From assembly GCF_963678635.1 (NCBI RefSeq), contig NC_087069.1:49743892-49807891 (forward strand): a stretch of 64,000 nt of DNA, written 5' to 3'. Shown piece by piece: positions 13,130 through 24,807 of this stretch (position 1 is the first letter of the stretch; the number at the start of each line of letters is the position of its first letter). The translations under genes and the position numbers were made by a program. The notes under the pieces were generated by a model. That model did no database searches and was not told the DNA's origin. It saw only the letters and a list, made by a program, of their open reading frames with translations. The DNA comes from Symsagittifera roscoffensis (taxonomy: Eukaryota; Xenacoelomorpha; Acoela; Convolutidae).

Positions 13130-13460
13130 ATCGACCAACATAAAAAAATTTTCTCGACAAAAGAATTTAAAAAAAAAGTTTGCCGACAAGAAATTTTTTT
13201 CCAAAAAATTTTCGCCGACCTTTATTTTTTAATTGGGCCACAACTTTTTTTCAAAACAAAAATTCGCCCAAAAATTTTTTTCGCCCACAAAAAAAAATCG
13301 CCCACAAAAAAAACAAAATATTTTCAAAAAAAATCATACTTTTTTTGCCTAAAAAGTTTTTTCCGATACTTTTTTTTGATAAAATAACATTTTTTTGCCC
13401 ACAAATAAAAATTGCCTTCAAAAAAAAATTGCACAATATATTAAATTTTTTTGAAATTCG
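13130..13460. repeat. Low-complexity poly-A/T stretch with GCCCACAAA units
   Basis: The stretch is built of A-runs and T-runs punctuated by TCGCCCACAAA, GCCGAC and TTTGCCCACAAA phrases, forming a degenerate tandem array. The open frames across it on both strands are Phe/Lys-rich artefacts of this composition. It lies between the acidic ORF and the 3' end of PolB. Confidence 0.7.
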
Positions 13461-13500
13461 TGCTCACAAATAAGGCAAATAAAAATCAATTACTTCTGGA

Positions 13501-16500
13501 CTAAATGGAATAAAGCTTGGGTTTGAGGGATATAAACTCGATTATAATGTCTCCTGGAAATTCATCCTTGAATTTCAAAAAAAAACTATTTTGTTTTTTG
13601 CGTCGTAGAGAGGGTGGTTTTTCGGGTAATCTGACAAGTCAAGTCCATTCAAAATGTTCATTTTTTTGGAAATTTCGCGGTATAAATCTTCACTTTTGAC
13701 TTGGTACAGGAGACTGTCTGTATCAGAAAACAGCAGTTGACATTCAAAATTTGGTTTCATTATATCGTAATGAAATTTATACATGTGAAACTTTGCTATC
13801 TCAAGAACACTAGCTCCAACAACTGTTGGGACATCCCAATAGATTTTTGTTGGATTCGAAGTGAACGCTGCCAAGTTTTCTCCAAAGATTTTATAGGATT
13901 TAAATTCGAATGCACTAATTTCTCGCAAAGCGCTATGATAATCTCTAACTATCCGAACAAGCATCCGTTTGCGCTTCGAGTCGCATGTTTTCCCATTAGC
14001 ACAATTGTTCAGTAGTTATTACAGATCCTCCTCAGATTTATTTCTAGCTTGTTGTCGTTTAGTCGTGTTCAGTGTGATATATGGTTCTAACCATGTTTCT
14101 TTTTTAAACTTCAGCACACGGTGCACTTTTTAAACTTTAAGTCCCTACCTATCAAACAATTGCAAAAATTTATAGTGAAATGTATCGTTTGACTTGTCAA
14201 GCAGCGTCTGCAGTAACTTTTTGGTCTTTCCAATTGAACGTCTTACAATTTCTTGATTTTTCATCTGCTCGAGTAAACTTGTTTGTAGGGACTCAACCAA
14301 TCCTGGGGTACACTTTCTTTAGAAGGAGCTAAAGGGTAATCTTGATGAATGTCATGCAGTTCTTCTGGGTACTCGAGATCAACTTCTTATATAAAACCAA
14401 TCAAAGAGTCTTCAGTCATGTTGAGGATTTGCTTCACAATCACCTCGTCTTCCATATGCTCTATTAACTCAGAGTTACGCACCGGTAATTTCTCCGTTTG
14501 CATGACGCCGCCATAGAGGTTATTTGCATCGATCATAAACCCGTAGGTGCTAGGTTGATCTGGGTTGAAGTCGGGCGTTGCTTTGTTGCTGGCTTTGAAA
14601 AAGCGACTATGGAACACGGATGCAGTACCACCTCGCATCAAATTCTCGACCATTTCGAGATGTCTGCGGTCTGATAAAAGCTGAACTTTCGAGTCTTTGC
14701 AGATACGTTTGATGGCATCTCCAGCTAAATTTGAAGCACTAAAATGGTGCGCACAGTCCAGGCCATAAGTTTGGTGACTAATTTGCCAAAATTCTTCGAA
14801 GACGCAAACAAGAAGGAGTGTATCACACTTGAGATACAAATTGAGATAATCCTCCAAGTTCTGACAATTGAACACTCTAAAAACTTTCCTTGCATGTTCC
14901 AGATCCGCTTGTGAAACTGCAAATTTTCCTCCATTCAAAATATTGGACTCATTTTGCAAAGGAGGCAGTTCTTTTTCTGCAATTTTTTTTCTTTTGGTCA
15001 TGTATGAATAATGGTAGAAACTTTTTTGTCGTATCAGACACCGTTGCTCCTCCGTCTCGTTAGCAAAATACTTGTTCAAAAATGACCTTTTTCCGCTGGT
15101 AGATTATCAGCCAATTTTTGCAGGGAAGAGTTCAAAAACTTGCATGAGTCAAAGAATCTGAGGAATTCAAAAACTTTTTGATCAGATTCGGTCTTTCTTT
15201 TTATAGTTTTAATTAGGACTCCAATGTTTAACGATAATTATTTTTCGTCGGTGCTAAGTATAACACCATTGTATTTGTTGGCGCGCATTCATGCAATGCG
15301 AGACAAATGTGGTGAAGGACATTATTCTAGATGTTATGCCAATGACTGGGGTGAAATTTACAGTTCGTGTTGCGAGGTTGCATTTTTCATGTGCCCATCC
15401 CAGAAAGTTTCCAGAAAAAAGGCAATGTCAAGACATTTTTCGTGCTCATTGGTATAATTTATACAGCAAATCTAACATATTGATGTGTTTTCTTTGTTCA
15501 ACGATTCTTGGCTTTCTAGAAATTGAGGAAACCTTTGCTTTTCATCATACATTTTCTTGCCAAGTGATGCAACTGATTGAGAAATTTTTTCATGCATTGA
15601 TCAGAGCTGTCATAGTCAAAGAAGAAGGGCTGTGAATTTCCGTGTTAAATTACAGCCCAGGGATACCCACAAGTTTCGTGTTTTTGTACAACTTGGGTTG
15701 ATGATTGCGATGGATTATCAGGACAAGAATGTACAGGTTTCAGAAATGATTCAAAATCAACATAAATAACAAGTGGTACAAACCACAAGGCCTGGGGGTT
15801 TTTGAACTCGTATTTGTTGGTACCTTTTTCTGCTGAAGGCGTGACTTCTAGAGCAGGTTCATGATCCTTACAACACTGGATGTGTTGCTCGTGAGTTTCT
15901 TCACTCCAACTAATGTGACAGCAGTTTCTACATAAAAGTGCAATTGGGCGATACTTACACCCTTTGATTTCGCAGATGAACATTAACAAATCAATTTTGA
16001 GTACATAGTGATGCTTTGCAGGCTCATACAAGAGAAGCAGGTCCATGTCAAATGTTTCAGTTTGGGCGCTGCTATCTTGGTTTGGTCATTTTGATATATA
16101 CATAGGCAACAATTCTCCCTTGTGGTACTGGAACAGATTTACCCGCACGTCGTTAACTTGTTCAAATTTTCCAATTGAAGCGAAACTCATGGGTGAATAA
16201 AAACTAGCTTGGCCTTTCTGTGCACTTTCAGCAGTCTATGCATCAGGTTGTGTCCGCGCAATTGCTGAGTTTGCTTTTTTTTGATCAGTTAGAAGTAGGT
16301 CAACACCATGCTTCAGACTATAAGCAGCGGTAAAGCAAAGTTCGAAGCAATTATTATCTTAGTGATTTCTAATGTTTATCAAACTCTGGGAAATTCGAAA
16401 AAGGCAAGTCATTATAAGATAACCCACGGAATGGTGAAAACTTTGCAAGTTTAACAAAAATTTGAATTACGTGTTGCAAAACCCAACAGCTTCCATAAGA

Positions 16501-17742
16501 TGCAAAAGTCTCCAAAACTGCTTGCATTTTTTCGACCATTTCAAAAAACTCGTCATCTTTCAATCCCAAGCTGATCACGGGTTTCGTATCAGAGTTTGCA
16601 TAAATGTCAATCCGCTCGTCGTGCTCAGTTTTACTAGAACCATTTTTTACTTTAGGTTTTACCAAACCCAAATTAGCGCTAAACTGAACTTTTCTAGGTC
16701 TTTCTGCAACTTGATCGATTATGAGCCATTGAATTTTATCCTTTGTCTCTTGCATGAACTGCAAACTGTCAATCAGCTAAATTTTGTCCATGGGTTGGTT
16801 TCCGCCGATCACATACGTCTCAAGAACATCGAAAAAAGCAGACTCACTTTTTCGAAGACTGTTGCCGTTGATTTCGTCTTCATTGACAGCATGCACATCA
16901 CCGAGAGCAGCATCAGCAACGGTGATTGTAGTGGCTAAAACAGAAGAGGCAGTTCTCATAACAAGGAGACCATGGGTTGCTAGTAAATGAGCTGATAAGT
17001 TTTTGGGCGAATGAAATCCTCCCTTGTGGTACTGGAACAGATTTACCCGCACGTCGTTAACTTGTTCAAATTTTCCAATTGAAGCGAAACTCATGGGTGA
17101 ATAAAAACTAGCTTGGCCTTTCTGTGCACTTTCAGCAGTCTATGCATCAGGTTGTGTCCGCGCAATTGCTGAGTTTGCTTTTTTTTGATCAGTTAGAAGT
17201 AGGTCAACACCATGCTTCAGACTATAAGCAGCGGTAAAGCAAAGTTCGAAGCAATTATTATCTTAGTGATTTCTAATGTTTATCAAACTCTGGGAAATTT
17301 TGTCCATGGGTTGGTTTCCGCCGATCACATACGTCTCAAGAACATCGAAAAAAGCAGACTCACTTTTTCGAAGACTGTTGCCGTTGATTTCGTCTTCATT
17401 GACAGCATGCACATCACCGAGAGCAGCATCAGCAACGGTGATTGTAGTGGCTAAAACAGAAGAGGCAGTTCTCATAACAAGGAGACCATGGGTTGCTAGT
17501 AAATGAGCTGATAAGTTTTTGGGCGAATGAAATCCCAAATGACAATAATCACAAACACCTCCAAGTTGACCATGAGTGTGAAGAATACCTTTTTGTAGTT
17601 TTGAGAGCATTTGAGCCGTAAAAGAACACTCATTGCATCGATAGTCAATAAGTCCTTTTTCAACAAAAAGTTTGTCACGCTCATGGCGACTTCGATTGCT
17701 CTTATTTGCATATTTCAGTGGACAAAAACTGCATTTGAACAT
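13501..17742 (-). pseudogene. Protein-primed family-B DNA polymerase of the Polinton
   Basis: Read on the minus strand from 17742, fragments in several frames give a Polinton-type PolB. An N-terminal block has C2H2 zinc fingers (MFKCSFC..., CNEC, CDYCHLGFH...HLLATH; 17742-17490). Next come the N-terminal domain (ETFASYGSCWVLQHVIQIF and GLSYNDLP, 16764-16369) and a segment with LLLLYEPAKHHYVL (16046 onward). The 3'-5' exonuclease motif I is VIYVDFESF (about 15770-15740). A degraded HNH-like CHIC...CNL stretch follows (15500-15300). Palm motif A is IDANNLYGG (about 14525), motif B region is KLMNN..NGKT (about 14015-13985), and motif C is FSDTDSLLYQV (about 13720-13690). The C-terminal segment ends LKPKLYSI at a TAG (13503-13501). 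Frameshifts and stops are frequent, including a TAA after INIRNH. The internal part of the 5' region is tandemly duplicated, so this is a dead gene. Confidence 0.9.
16118..17537. repeat. Near-identical tandem duplication inside PolB with 390-bp internal deletion
   Basis: 17022-17300 repeats 16118-16393 and 17300-17537 repeats 16785-17021 with no difference that I can see. The stretch 16394-16784 is missing from the second unit. The deletion junction sits in the shared bases AAATT (GGGAAATT joined to TTTGTCCATGGG), a microhomology. The more distant copy at 18767-20470 retains the missing block, so the second unit is the deleted derivative. Identity implies a very recent event, or an assembly artefact. 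Confidence 0.85.
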
Positions 17743-17838
17743 TTTTCGAAATAAGTTTAGTTATTGATTTTAAGATAGAAAAAGAATCAAGTGATCTCAA
17801 ATTAAGCTCAGAAACAACATTAAAAGGGAAGCATAACT

Positions 17839-18766
17839 GTTTGCCTACCAATTACAGAGAACACGGTTCGTGTTTTGCGCGCGTAACTTTGAATTTGAAT
17901 TAAAGTTCCCGCCAAGATTTGAATTAGATTTGAATTTCCCGCCATAACTGGCAAACTTAATTTCGATTAGACGAAACAGATAAATTGTTGTTTGGAACGT
18001 TAATAGTTATAACAAACGAAAGAAATTAATCTAAACCAACCAAGTTTGAGCTAATTTTTTATCCAAAATGATTTTAGAGCCTAGAGATAAAAGGTTTAGT
18101 TTTATATTTTATCAATTCAAATTATAAATTGATGAAATTTTCGTAATTGCGAATTTAAGTTGAGCATGTCACAACACATCATAGATTCTAAATATGCCTA
18201 TTGTCATGGGGACAGAATATCCTATAAAATTGTCAAAATTTGTATCAAAAACAAATGAAATGATGAATAAGTAAAGCAAAAACTGAAAAATGACAGTTTT
18301 TTAACTTTCCAGGCGTATTGTTATCAATGATGTCAACCACGGAGCGTTGATAACGGTCCATGTCATTATGAATTTGTCTCAATTGTTTTTCGAAATGAAA
18401 AAAAAGTCAGAAAAAAAACTTTTCTGTAAAGAAAAATGAGTTTGTTGTTTTTTGGGGGGGGGGGGTGGTTAAGGGGATTAGCGTTTTTCTCGAAGACTAT
18501 TGAAAAAACATCTACTTCCACATTCTCATTAGTCGTTCCCCTCATTTCACTTTCACAATAACACATCTTGCTCACTATAAAAAAATGCGTCTTCTGGTTG
18601 AAAACGATGGGTCATCAATTGAAAAATTTGTTTTTTATTATTTTCCTCAAATATTTAGCATGATGATGAATACTTGTATTTTTTTATGATGATCAATTTT
18701 GGAGACAACAGTATCAATGATCATATGGTTACTCCAATTTCTAGAAAAAGAAAAATTTAAAGTGTT
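17839..18766. other. Unique spacer between the two PolB 5' copies
   Basis: This 0.9-kb stretch has no counterpart upstream of the second copy. Its right part contains a G-run (18457-18465) and AT-rich DNA without convincing coding capacity. Its left part contains the candidate PolB promoter described separately. Confidence 0.5.
17873..17943 (-). promoter_or_regulatory. Candidate PolB promoter with E2F-like sites
   Basis: Within 200 bases upstream of the PolB start lie TTTTGCGCGCG (17873-17883), GTTCCCGCC (17905-17913) and TTTCCCGCC (17935-17943). The last matches the animal E2F consensus TTTSSCGC on the plus strand, and the first two are close variants. E2F sites are typical of S-phase genes and of early promoters of some DNA viruses. 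GC-rich words of this kind stand out in AT-rich DNA. The link to PolB expression is inference. Confidence 0.4.
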
Positions 18767-20363
18767 TGAATTTCCGTGTTAAATTACAGCCAATGGATAC
18801 CCAAAAGCTTCGTGTTTTTGTTCGACTTGGGTGGATGATTGCGATGTATTATCAGGACAAGAATGTACAGGTTTCAGAAATGATTCGAAATCAAAATAAA
18901 TCACAAGTGGTACAAACCGCAAGGCCTGGAGGTTTTTGAACTCGTATCTGTTGGTGCCTTTTTCTGCTGAAGGCGTGACTACTAGAGCAGGTCCATGGTC
19001 CTTACAACACTGGATGTGTTGCTCGTGAGTTTCATCATTCCAACTAATGTGACAGCAGTTTCTACATAAAAGTGCAATTGGGCGTTACTTACACCCTTTG
19101 ATTTCGCAGATGAACTTTACAAATCGAATTTAAGTACATAGTGATGCTTTGCCGGCTCATACAAGAGAAGCAGATCCATGTCAAATGTTTCAGTTTGGGT
19201 GCTGTTATCTGGGTTTGGTCGTTTTGATATATACATAGGAAACAATTCTCCCTTGTGGTACTGGAACAGATTTACCCGCACGTCGTTAAGTTGTTCAATT
19301 TTTCCAATTGAAGCGAAACTCATGGGTGAAAAAAAATTAGCTTGGGCTTTGTGTGCACTTTCAGCAGTGTATGCATCAGGTTGTGTCCGCGCAATTGCTG
19401 AGTTCGCTTTTTGTTGATCAGTTAGAAGTAGGTCAACACCATGCTTCAGACTATAAGCAGCGGTAAAGCAAAGTTTGAAGCAATTATTATCTTAGTGATT
19501 TCTAATGTTTATCAATATTTGGGACATTCGAATTCGAAAAAGCAAGTCAATTTAAGATGACCCACGGATTGGTGAAAACTTTGCAAGTTTAACAAAAACT
19601 TGAATTACGTGTTGCAAAATCCAACAGCTTCCATAAGATGCAAAAGTCTCCAAAACTGCTTGCATTTTTCGACCATTTCAAAAAACTCGTCATTATCTAA
19701 TCCCAAGCTGATCACAGGTTTCGTATCAGAGTTTGCATAAATGTCAATCCGCTCGTCGTGCTCAGTTTTACTACAACCATTTATTACTTTAGGTTTTACC
19801 AAACCCAAATTAGCGCTGAACTGAACTTGTCTAGGTCCTTCTGCAACTCGATCGATTATGAGCCATCGAATTTCGTCCTTTGTCTCTTGCATGAACTGCA
19901 AAAGGTCAATCGGCGAATTTTAATCCATGGGTTAGTTTCCGCCGATCACATACGTCTCAAAAACACCGAAAAAAGCAGACTCACTTTTTTGAAGACTGGT
20001 GCCGTTGATTTCGTCTTCATCGACAGCATGCACATCACCGAGAGCAGCATCAGCAGCGGCATTTGTAGTGGCTAAAACATCAGAGGCATTTCTCATAATA
20101 GGAAGACCATGGGTTGCTAGTAAATGAGCTGATAAGTTTTTGGGCGAATGAAAACCCAAATGACAATAATCACAAACACCTCCAAGTTGACCATGAGTCT
20201 GAAGAATACCTTTTTGTAAATTTCTGAGAATTTGAGCCGTAAAAGAACACTCATTGCATCGATAAACAATAAGCTCTTTTTCAACAAAAAATTTGTCACG
20301 CTCATGGCGACATCGATTGCTCTTATTTGCATATTTCAGTGGACAAAAATTGCATTTGAACAT
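18767..20363 (-). pseudogene. Second copy of the PolB 5' region (zinc fingers to exonuclease motif)
   Basis: This is a diverged duplicate of 15634-17838, extending to about 20470. On the minus strand it starts MFKCNFC at 20363, has three C2H2-like fingers, and keeps the N-terminal block (19901-19605). It carries the same in-frame TAA after INIRNH (about 19490) as the other copies. It ends in the LLLLYEPAKHHYVL and exonuclease I region (19200-18880). Extra stops (after VIGGN and PMD) and a one-base frameshift in the FFEMVEK region are private to this copy. It lacks the palm and thumb, so it is a 5' fragment. Confidence 0.85.
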
Positions 20364-20470
20364 TTTTTGAAATAAGTTCAGCTATTGATTTTAAGAAAGA
20401 AAAAGAATCAAATGATCTCAAATTAAGCTCAGAAACACCAGTAAAAGGGAAGCATAAGTGTTCGTCTAAT

Positions 20471-21949
20471 CAAAAAGTTTGTTTATCGTCTGTACGTTTT
20501 ATCAAAAAGTTGTTTTTAAACATATCTAATACCCTTTTTCATTATGTTTAACTTGTATGATTATTAAATGAGTAAACATATGTTTTCATCCAATATAACT
20601 TTTTACCGTTTTTTGACGTTAATTATCTCTTTTTTTCAAAAAACTAAATTGATATTTTTTATCTTGTTTTCTAAAAATTTGCATATTTATGGATACTTTT
20701 CAATTTTTTTCTCAAGATCAGTAATTTATATAAGAACTAAATTTCTAAACAGAGCACAATCGTGCGATAATTAATGAAAAAACACAAGATGTAAACTCAA
20801 ACTCAATTTTAAAGTTAAATTATTATACAAAAAAAAATCAATAAAACTAAACCTCAGTTTCAAAGTTATATCAGGTCCAAATACTCCTGCGCTTTCTCTA
20901 GTAATGTTATCTTCCGTTTTTTCTTTGGCGCTAGACAGAGAGAAGGGGTTAAGTTTTGCATGTGGTTGCTCGCAGAACCCACAGTATACCCGTTGGAGTT
21001 GAGCAACCCGGTTCGTCAAGCCATGGTGACACTGCAGGGGAAGGATCTGTTCCATTCCCCATAAACGATCAAAAATTTCAATTTTTATCAAAATTTTCTA
21101 ACTGGTTTTCACACATCGGAGTAACATCACAATCGTATTTATACAAAAATTTTTTTTTAATGGTTTTGATAAAATTGAAATATCAACCTGAAGAGCAAGA
21201 GGTTTCTCAGGATCCGTATATTTACCAGAATTTGTAAGGTAACTCAAATAATTTATATTCAGTTCTTCGTCTTTCTTTGGCTTTTTGTGGAAAGTTTACT
21301 GAATAAATGGAAAAATTTTTTGAGAATCATAATGTGATGTGTGCAAGTCCACTCATCAGAATGGAAACTTTTTTCTTCGTTAATTATTGCTACAAAATTA
21401 CCGTGAACGGTTTCATAAAAAAATGGTTCTTTCGTGATTGGAATATCCGGCAATAATATAACAAGGCATTTTTTGAAGAAAAGTTGGAAGAAAGGGACAA
21501 ATGTAACGCGAAAAGAAAAGAAACTGAAATTAATTGTGAAAACGCCTCAAGAGATTAACATAAGGATTGGTTCTTCTAAAATCAGAAATTTCAAGACCTC
21601 CTATGTAGTTTTTGATCAGTTTAAAAAGGGAGGGCGTGTAAAATATTTATGTTACCTTGCGTGGTATTCTATGTTTATCTAAAATGCATTCGAACAAATA
21701 GCTTGTATCGAAAATAACGTTTAAACATTTTGACCTTTAACACTCATTAAAATTCTTATTAGATGTACATGCACAAAATACTTATCCATTTGAACCAAAT
21801 TGCAATCCAATATCTTTGCGATATAAAGTACTTGTGTAAAAAAATTAAAATAGATACAACGCTTTGTTTTGCAGACATATACACTCAATCGGAACCATTT
21901 CTTTCAATTTGGTTTTGAATCAACTTACTTTGAAACTTAACTCGTTACA
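20471..21949. other. Polinton centre, no identified gene
   Basis: The region is AT-rich up to about 20900. Two plus-strand stretches look more protein-like than chance: 20956-21237 (93 codons; a Gly/Ser/Pro start, then aromatic-rich, ending YQPEEQEVSQDPYIYQNL) and 21434-21682 (82 codons, Lys-rich). Neither is recognised. They lie at the divergence point between the minus-strand PolB and the plus-strand virion genes, where a promoter region would be expected. Confidence 0.35.
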
Positions 21950-22331
21950 ATGAATAAAACCAAAAAAAGCACCACAGCAAATGCAGATAAAGATTTTGGC
22001 GATTGCTACTTCGATATTTCGGAAAACAGTAAAAGATTAGTGCGTGCTACCTTGAAAACATATGACCAAACTGGAATTTATGTATTCCTGAAAGTTTTCA
22101 AAAAAGCAACTGAAGACTGTGTACAAAGACTTTCCTAAAGCAGCGATGAATTTTCAAAATTACTAAAATCGGGAAAGTCAATCCGATCGCAAACAAGTGA
22201 AATTTCTGATACTGTTGAAAACAAAGACAAACCACAGTCTAACTGTAAACGAGCCAGGAAATCTCAACTTTCCTCAAACACAAACGATTTCAAGCACGAC
22301 TCGAATTGTTTTTTCTTTACAAAATGGCATA
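21950..22331 (+). pseudogene. Small Polinton protein, possibly PC4-like ssDNA-binding
   Basis: From the ATG at 21950 one frame runs through a single TAA at 22136-22138 and on to about 22331. The pattern (FDISENSKRLVRATLKTY ... GIYVFLKVF ... LS.SSDEFSKLL) loosely follows the beta-strand and helix layout of PC4-type single-strand DNA-binding domains. A Ser/Lys-rich tail follows. It is the first plus-strand gene after the divergence point. The PC4 reading is a pattern match by eye and may be wrong. The presence of a former gene is better supported, because the frame stays open past the one stop. Confidence 0.45.
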
Positions 22332-22335
22332 AGCT

Positions 22336-22720
22336 ATGTTCGATGTTGTGTTACCTGATTATTTCAAAAAATTTCAAACTAATTTCAGATTTGTTATTAC
22401 TGAAAAAATTCTTAATTTATCTACTTTTAAATGTTATGTTTTTGGAAGCCACTTCAAACCTGAATTTTGCCCTTTTTCAGTCGAGAATGAACAAAAAACT
22501 CATTACCATATATTGATTCAAGTAGATTAAGAGGAACACTTAAACCTATTTTTTCCTTCCCAAAATTGTTTCAGTGTTCCTTGTAATTTCATCTGCTTCA
22601 CATACTTAGTTTCGCCTCCAAAAGATGTCAAAGGAAACGGTGAGTTATTTGACAAGCTTAAACTAGCTCTCACTTATTCAGCACAACCTGTTGCAGACAA
22701 TCTCGATTTTTGAGATTTCA
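22336..22720 (+). pseudogene. Unidentified Polinton ORF remnant
   Basis: A 64-codon open frame ends in a segment with THYHILIQVD. It is followed, in shifted frames, by a stretch with YLVSPPKDVKG and FDKLKLALTYSAQPVADNLDF. The H-hydrophobic-H pattern resembles motif II of HUH replication initiators and the YLVxPPK a motif-III-like context, but frames are broken and similarity is weak. Treat as an unassigned remnant. Confidence 0.3.
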
Positions 22721-23570
22721 CTGCAATCAAAAAACGTTTACCCAGTTTATTGCTTTCTGCAACATCATCTAACAAATAAACTTCACCAATCAAAACGTTT
22801 GCAATAAATCTCCGGCCGTTGGGAGACAGAAGCGATTTGATAATACAGTTACTCCTGCTGCATCGTCGACGCCAAACAAATCCGCAAGAATTTCCACTTC
22901 ACTTTCAAAGAAACACACAGAAAGCAGACATGTTCAAACAGATTAGATGAATACAGAAACTTTGAAAAGATTTAAAAGTTTAATTAATGGACCCCATTAT
23001 GCCGCTTTTTGTAAATAATGGATATTTTGATAAGTGGGTATGAAGAACTTGAATTAGATACTGATGTTTTATTTGTGAAATTTATTGTTGAAGAGAAAGT
23101 TGAGTTTTAATTGATGCTTTTCATTATTCCATTCCTTTTTTTAATATATTGAGTTCAGTAAATATGATTTTAACTTTCAATTTAAAACCTATTCATCAAA
23201 TTTTTATAGACTTAAAATCTCAATATCCAGACAAATCAGTCAGATTTCAGTATTTTTAGCCACTTGTTTGTGTTGAGATGCTGATATTAATTTGGGTTTC
23301 GTTTTGGAAAACATACCATATGGTGATTTAATTGGGATCGACAATTTGTCGCTCGACAAACACTTGAAACAATTCAAATTTCTTAGAATACATGCTATAT
23401 TGCATGACGCAGCAGGATATTTACAAGAAAAAAATTATACCGGTCGTGGGTAAACATATGTTTTACCGTGTCGAATAAAAAACTATAACCTGGGTCACGT
23501 GACAGTTATTGCGTTTTGCTTATTTCTTAAAGCATTCAAACCAAAATTTTATCGTTTGTTGGAGTGTTGA
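22721..23570. other. Polinton interval without recognisable gene
   Basis: Short plus-strand protein-like stretches (for example around 23285-23420, containing NIPYGDLIGIDNLSLDKHLKQF) suggest a heavily decayed coding region, but no frame stays open and no family is recognised. Confidence 0.3.
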
Positions 23571-24082
23571 GTGAAAGTCATGTTAACCCAAAGAAAGAAA
23601 ACTAAAAACCTGTTTTTCAACCATCTCATTATCTTAGATATTGAAGGATTTAAATATGGCAAGAAACCTTTGATCATAAATGAACTTTCCGTTTGCTCTG
23701 CTAATACAATTGATACAATTCATTTTCTGCCACCAGTTCAATTCAACAATTTATCAAAAGAAAAAAAAAAGCTTACAATGGGGTATTTAAATTTTTACAC
23801 GGGCCTCGTTGGGACAGAGGTGGTGAATACCCTTACTCATAATTGGATCAAATTTTTGACAGCATTCGTTTGAGGAACCCAAATTCCCATTTTTTTGCTA
23901 AAAGTTTACAAAAATCTGTTTCATTAGCTGATTACTTGAAATTACCCGTGACAAATTTAGAAGATTTTGGCTGCCCAAAGAATGAACAGTTATTGGGTCA
24001 GGAAAAACATGTTTTCAAACCACATTCTCATTTACTTAACTCGCATCCATTTTTAAAGCATTGTACCCGTAAAAAACCCTAA
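23571..24082 (+). pseudogene. DEDD-nuclease-like protein of a transposon-associated family
   Basis: Two overlapping frames (23571-23873 and 23843-24082) read ILDIEGFKYGKKPLIINELS ... TIHFLPPVQFNNLSKE, then a second part with VTNLEDFGCPKNEQLL ... HSHLLNSHPFLKHC. The same layout (acidic D-x-E/Q-G-F start, I(V)KEL, F+PP, then NLED/GCP and Cys/His residues) is known from many invertebrate hypothetical proteins linked to mobile DNA. The start resembles an exonuclease motif of the RNase H fold. One frameshift joins the two parts near 23845. Catalytic function is inferred only from the DxEG motif. Confidence 0.5.
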
Positions 24083-24161
24083 GTTTTTTTTGATTGGTTA
24101 CAAAATGAGCTGTCCAAAATTGCAAACAACCTAATCTCCAAATTTGTTGGTTTACGCTTAA

Positions 24162-24675
24162 ATGACTAATGAGAGTCCTGAAAACAATTTAACACCAAGA
24201 AATAAAGTTACTCTTACGCGGACAGGCATATTAGAATGTCGAGGAAAACCTCTCCTTCAAAAACGCGAACAAATTACACTGAACGATATCGAAATTGATA
24301 ACTTACGGATTTTTTTTACGGTTCTTGACTACTTTCACCTGTACAATGTCCAGACTCCAGGAGTTTTGCCAGTCAATTCCGCTGTTCAATCTCAACCTGG
24401 AAGGGCTGCAACCTCAGCTGGGTAAGAGAAGACAAATCCATATACATGACCATCAGCTTCCAGCTGAAGTGAAAGAATTAGTCAAAACTGATAATGTTGA
24501 GGAAATACATTTAATTCAAGCCACTATCAGAGTTGCTGCTCATTCTTTTGTAAATTTCAAATCTTATTGTAACCATGACAATTTCACAAAATATGAGTTT
24601 TTCTTCCTTGAACGAAGAGTTGATTTGCCTGTTGAGCCGAAAGGAAGAACTACAAATATATGCCAAGTTTTGTGA
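24162..24675 (+). pseudogene. Unidentified Polinton protein, frameshifted
   Basis: Frame one (24162-24425) begins MTNESPENNLTPRNKVTLT and ends in a TAA. The continuation is in the frame ending at 24675 (LNLEGLQPQLGKRRQIHIHD ... FKSYCNHDNFTKYEFFFLERRVDLP). A single frameshift near 24390 separates them. Composition is that of a real protein of about 170 residues. No family was recognised. It lies between the nuclease-like gene and the ATPase. Confidence 0.4.
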
Positions 24676-24807
24676 AACATAATAAAAATTTTTAATGATT
24701 GTTTTCATTTTCTTTTGATCTTGTGTGATTACTAGCTGCTAACATGTCATGTTTGAAAATTCAAAAGAAAACACACAAAATGTGGGTTTAGCAGGTGAGA
24801 ATTCACA

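Noticed and set aside
13180-13473. 97-codon plus-strand and 61-codon minus-strand frames
   Set aside because: They lie wholly in A/T homopolymer low-complexity DNA; the Lys/Phe/Asn composition is an artefact.
16462-17506. Repeated plus-strand frames (VHGLVSADHIRLKNIEK...)
   Set aside because: They are antisense to the duplicated PolB N-terminal region.
20930-21060. Possible tRNA or other structured RNA (GGTTCG near a GC-rich patch)
   Set aside because: No cloverleaf with acceptor and anticodon stems could be drawn around the GGTTCG.
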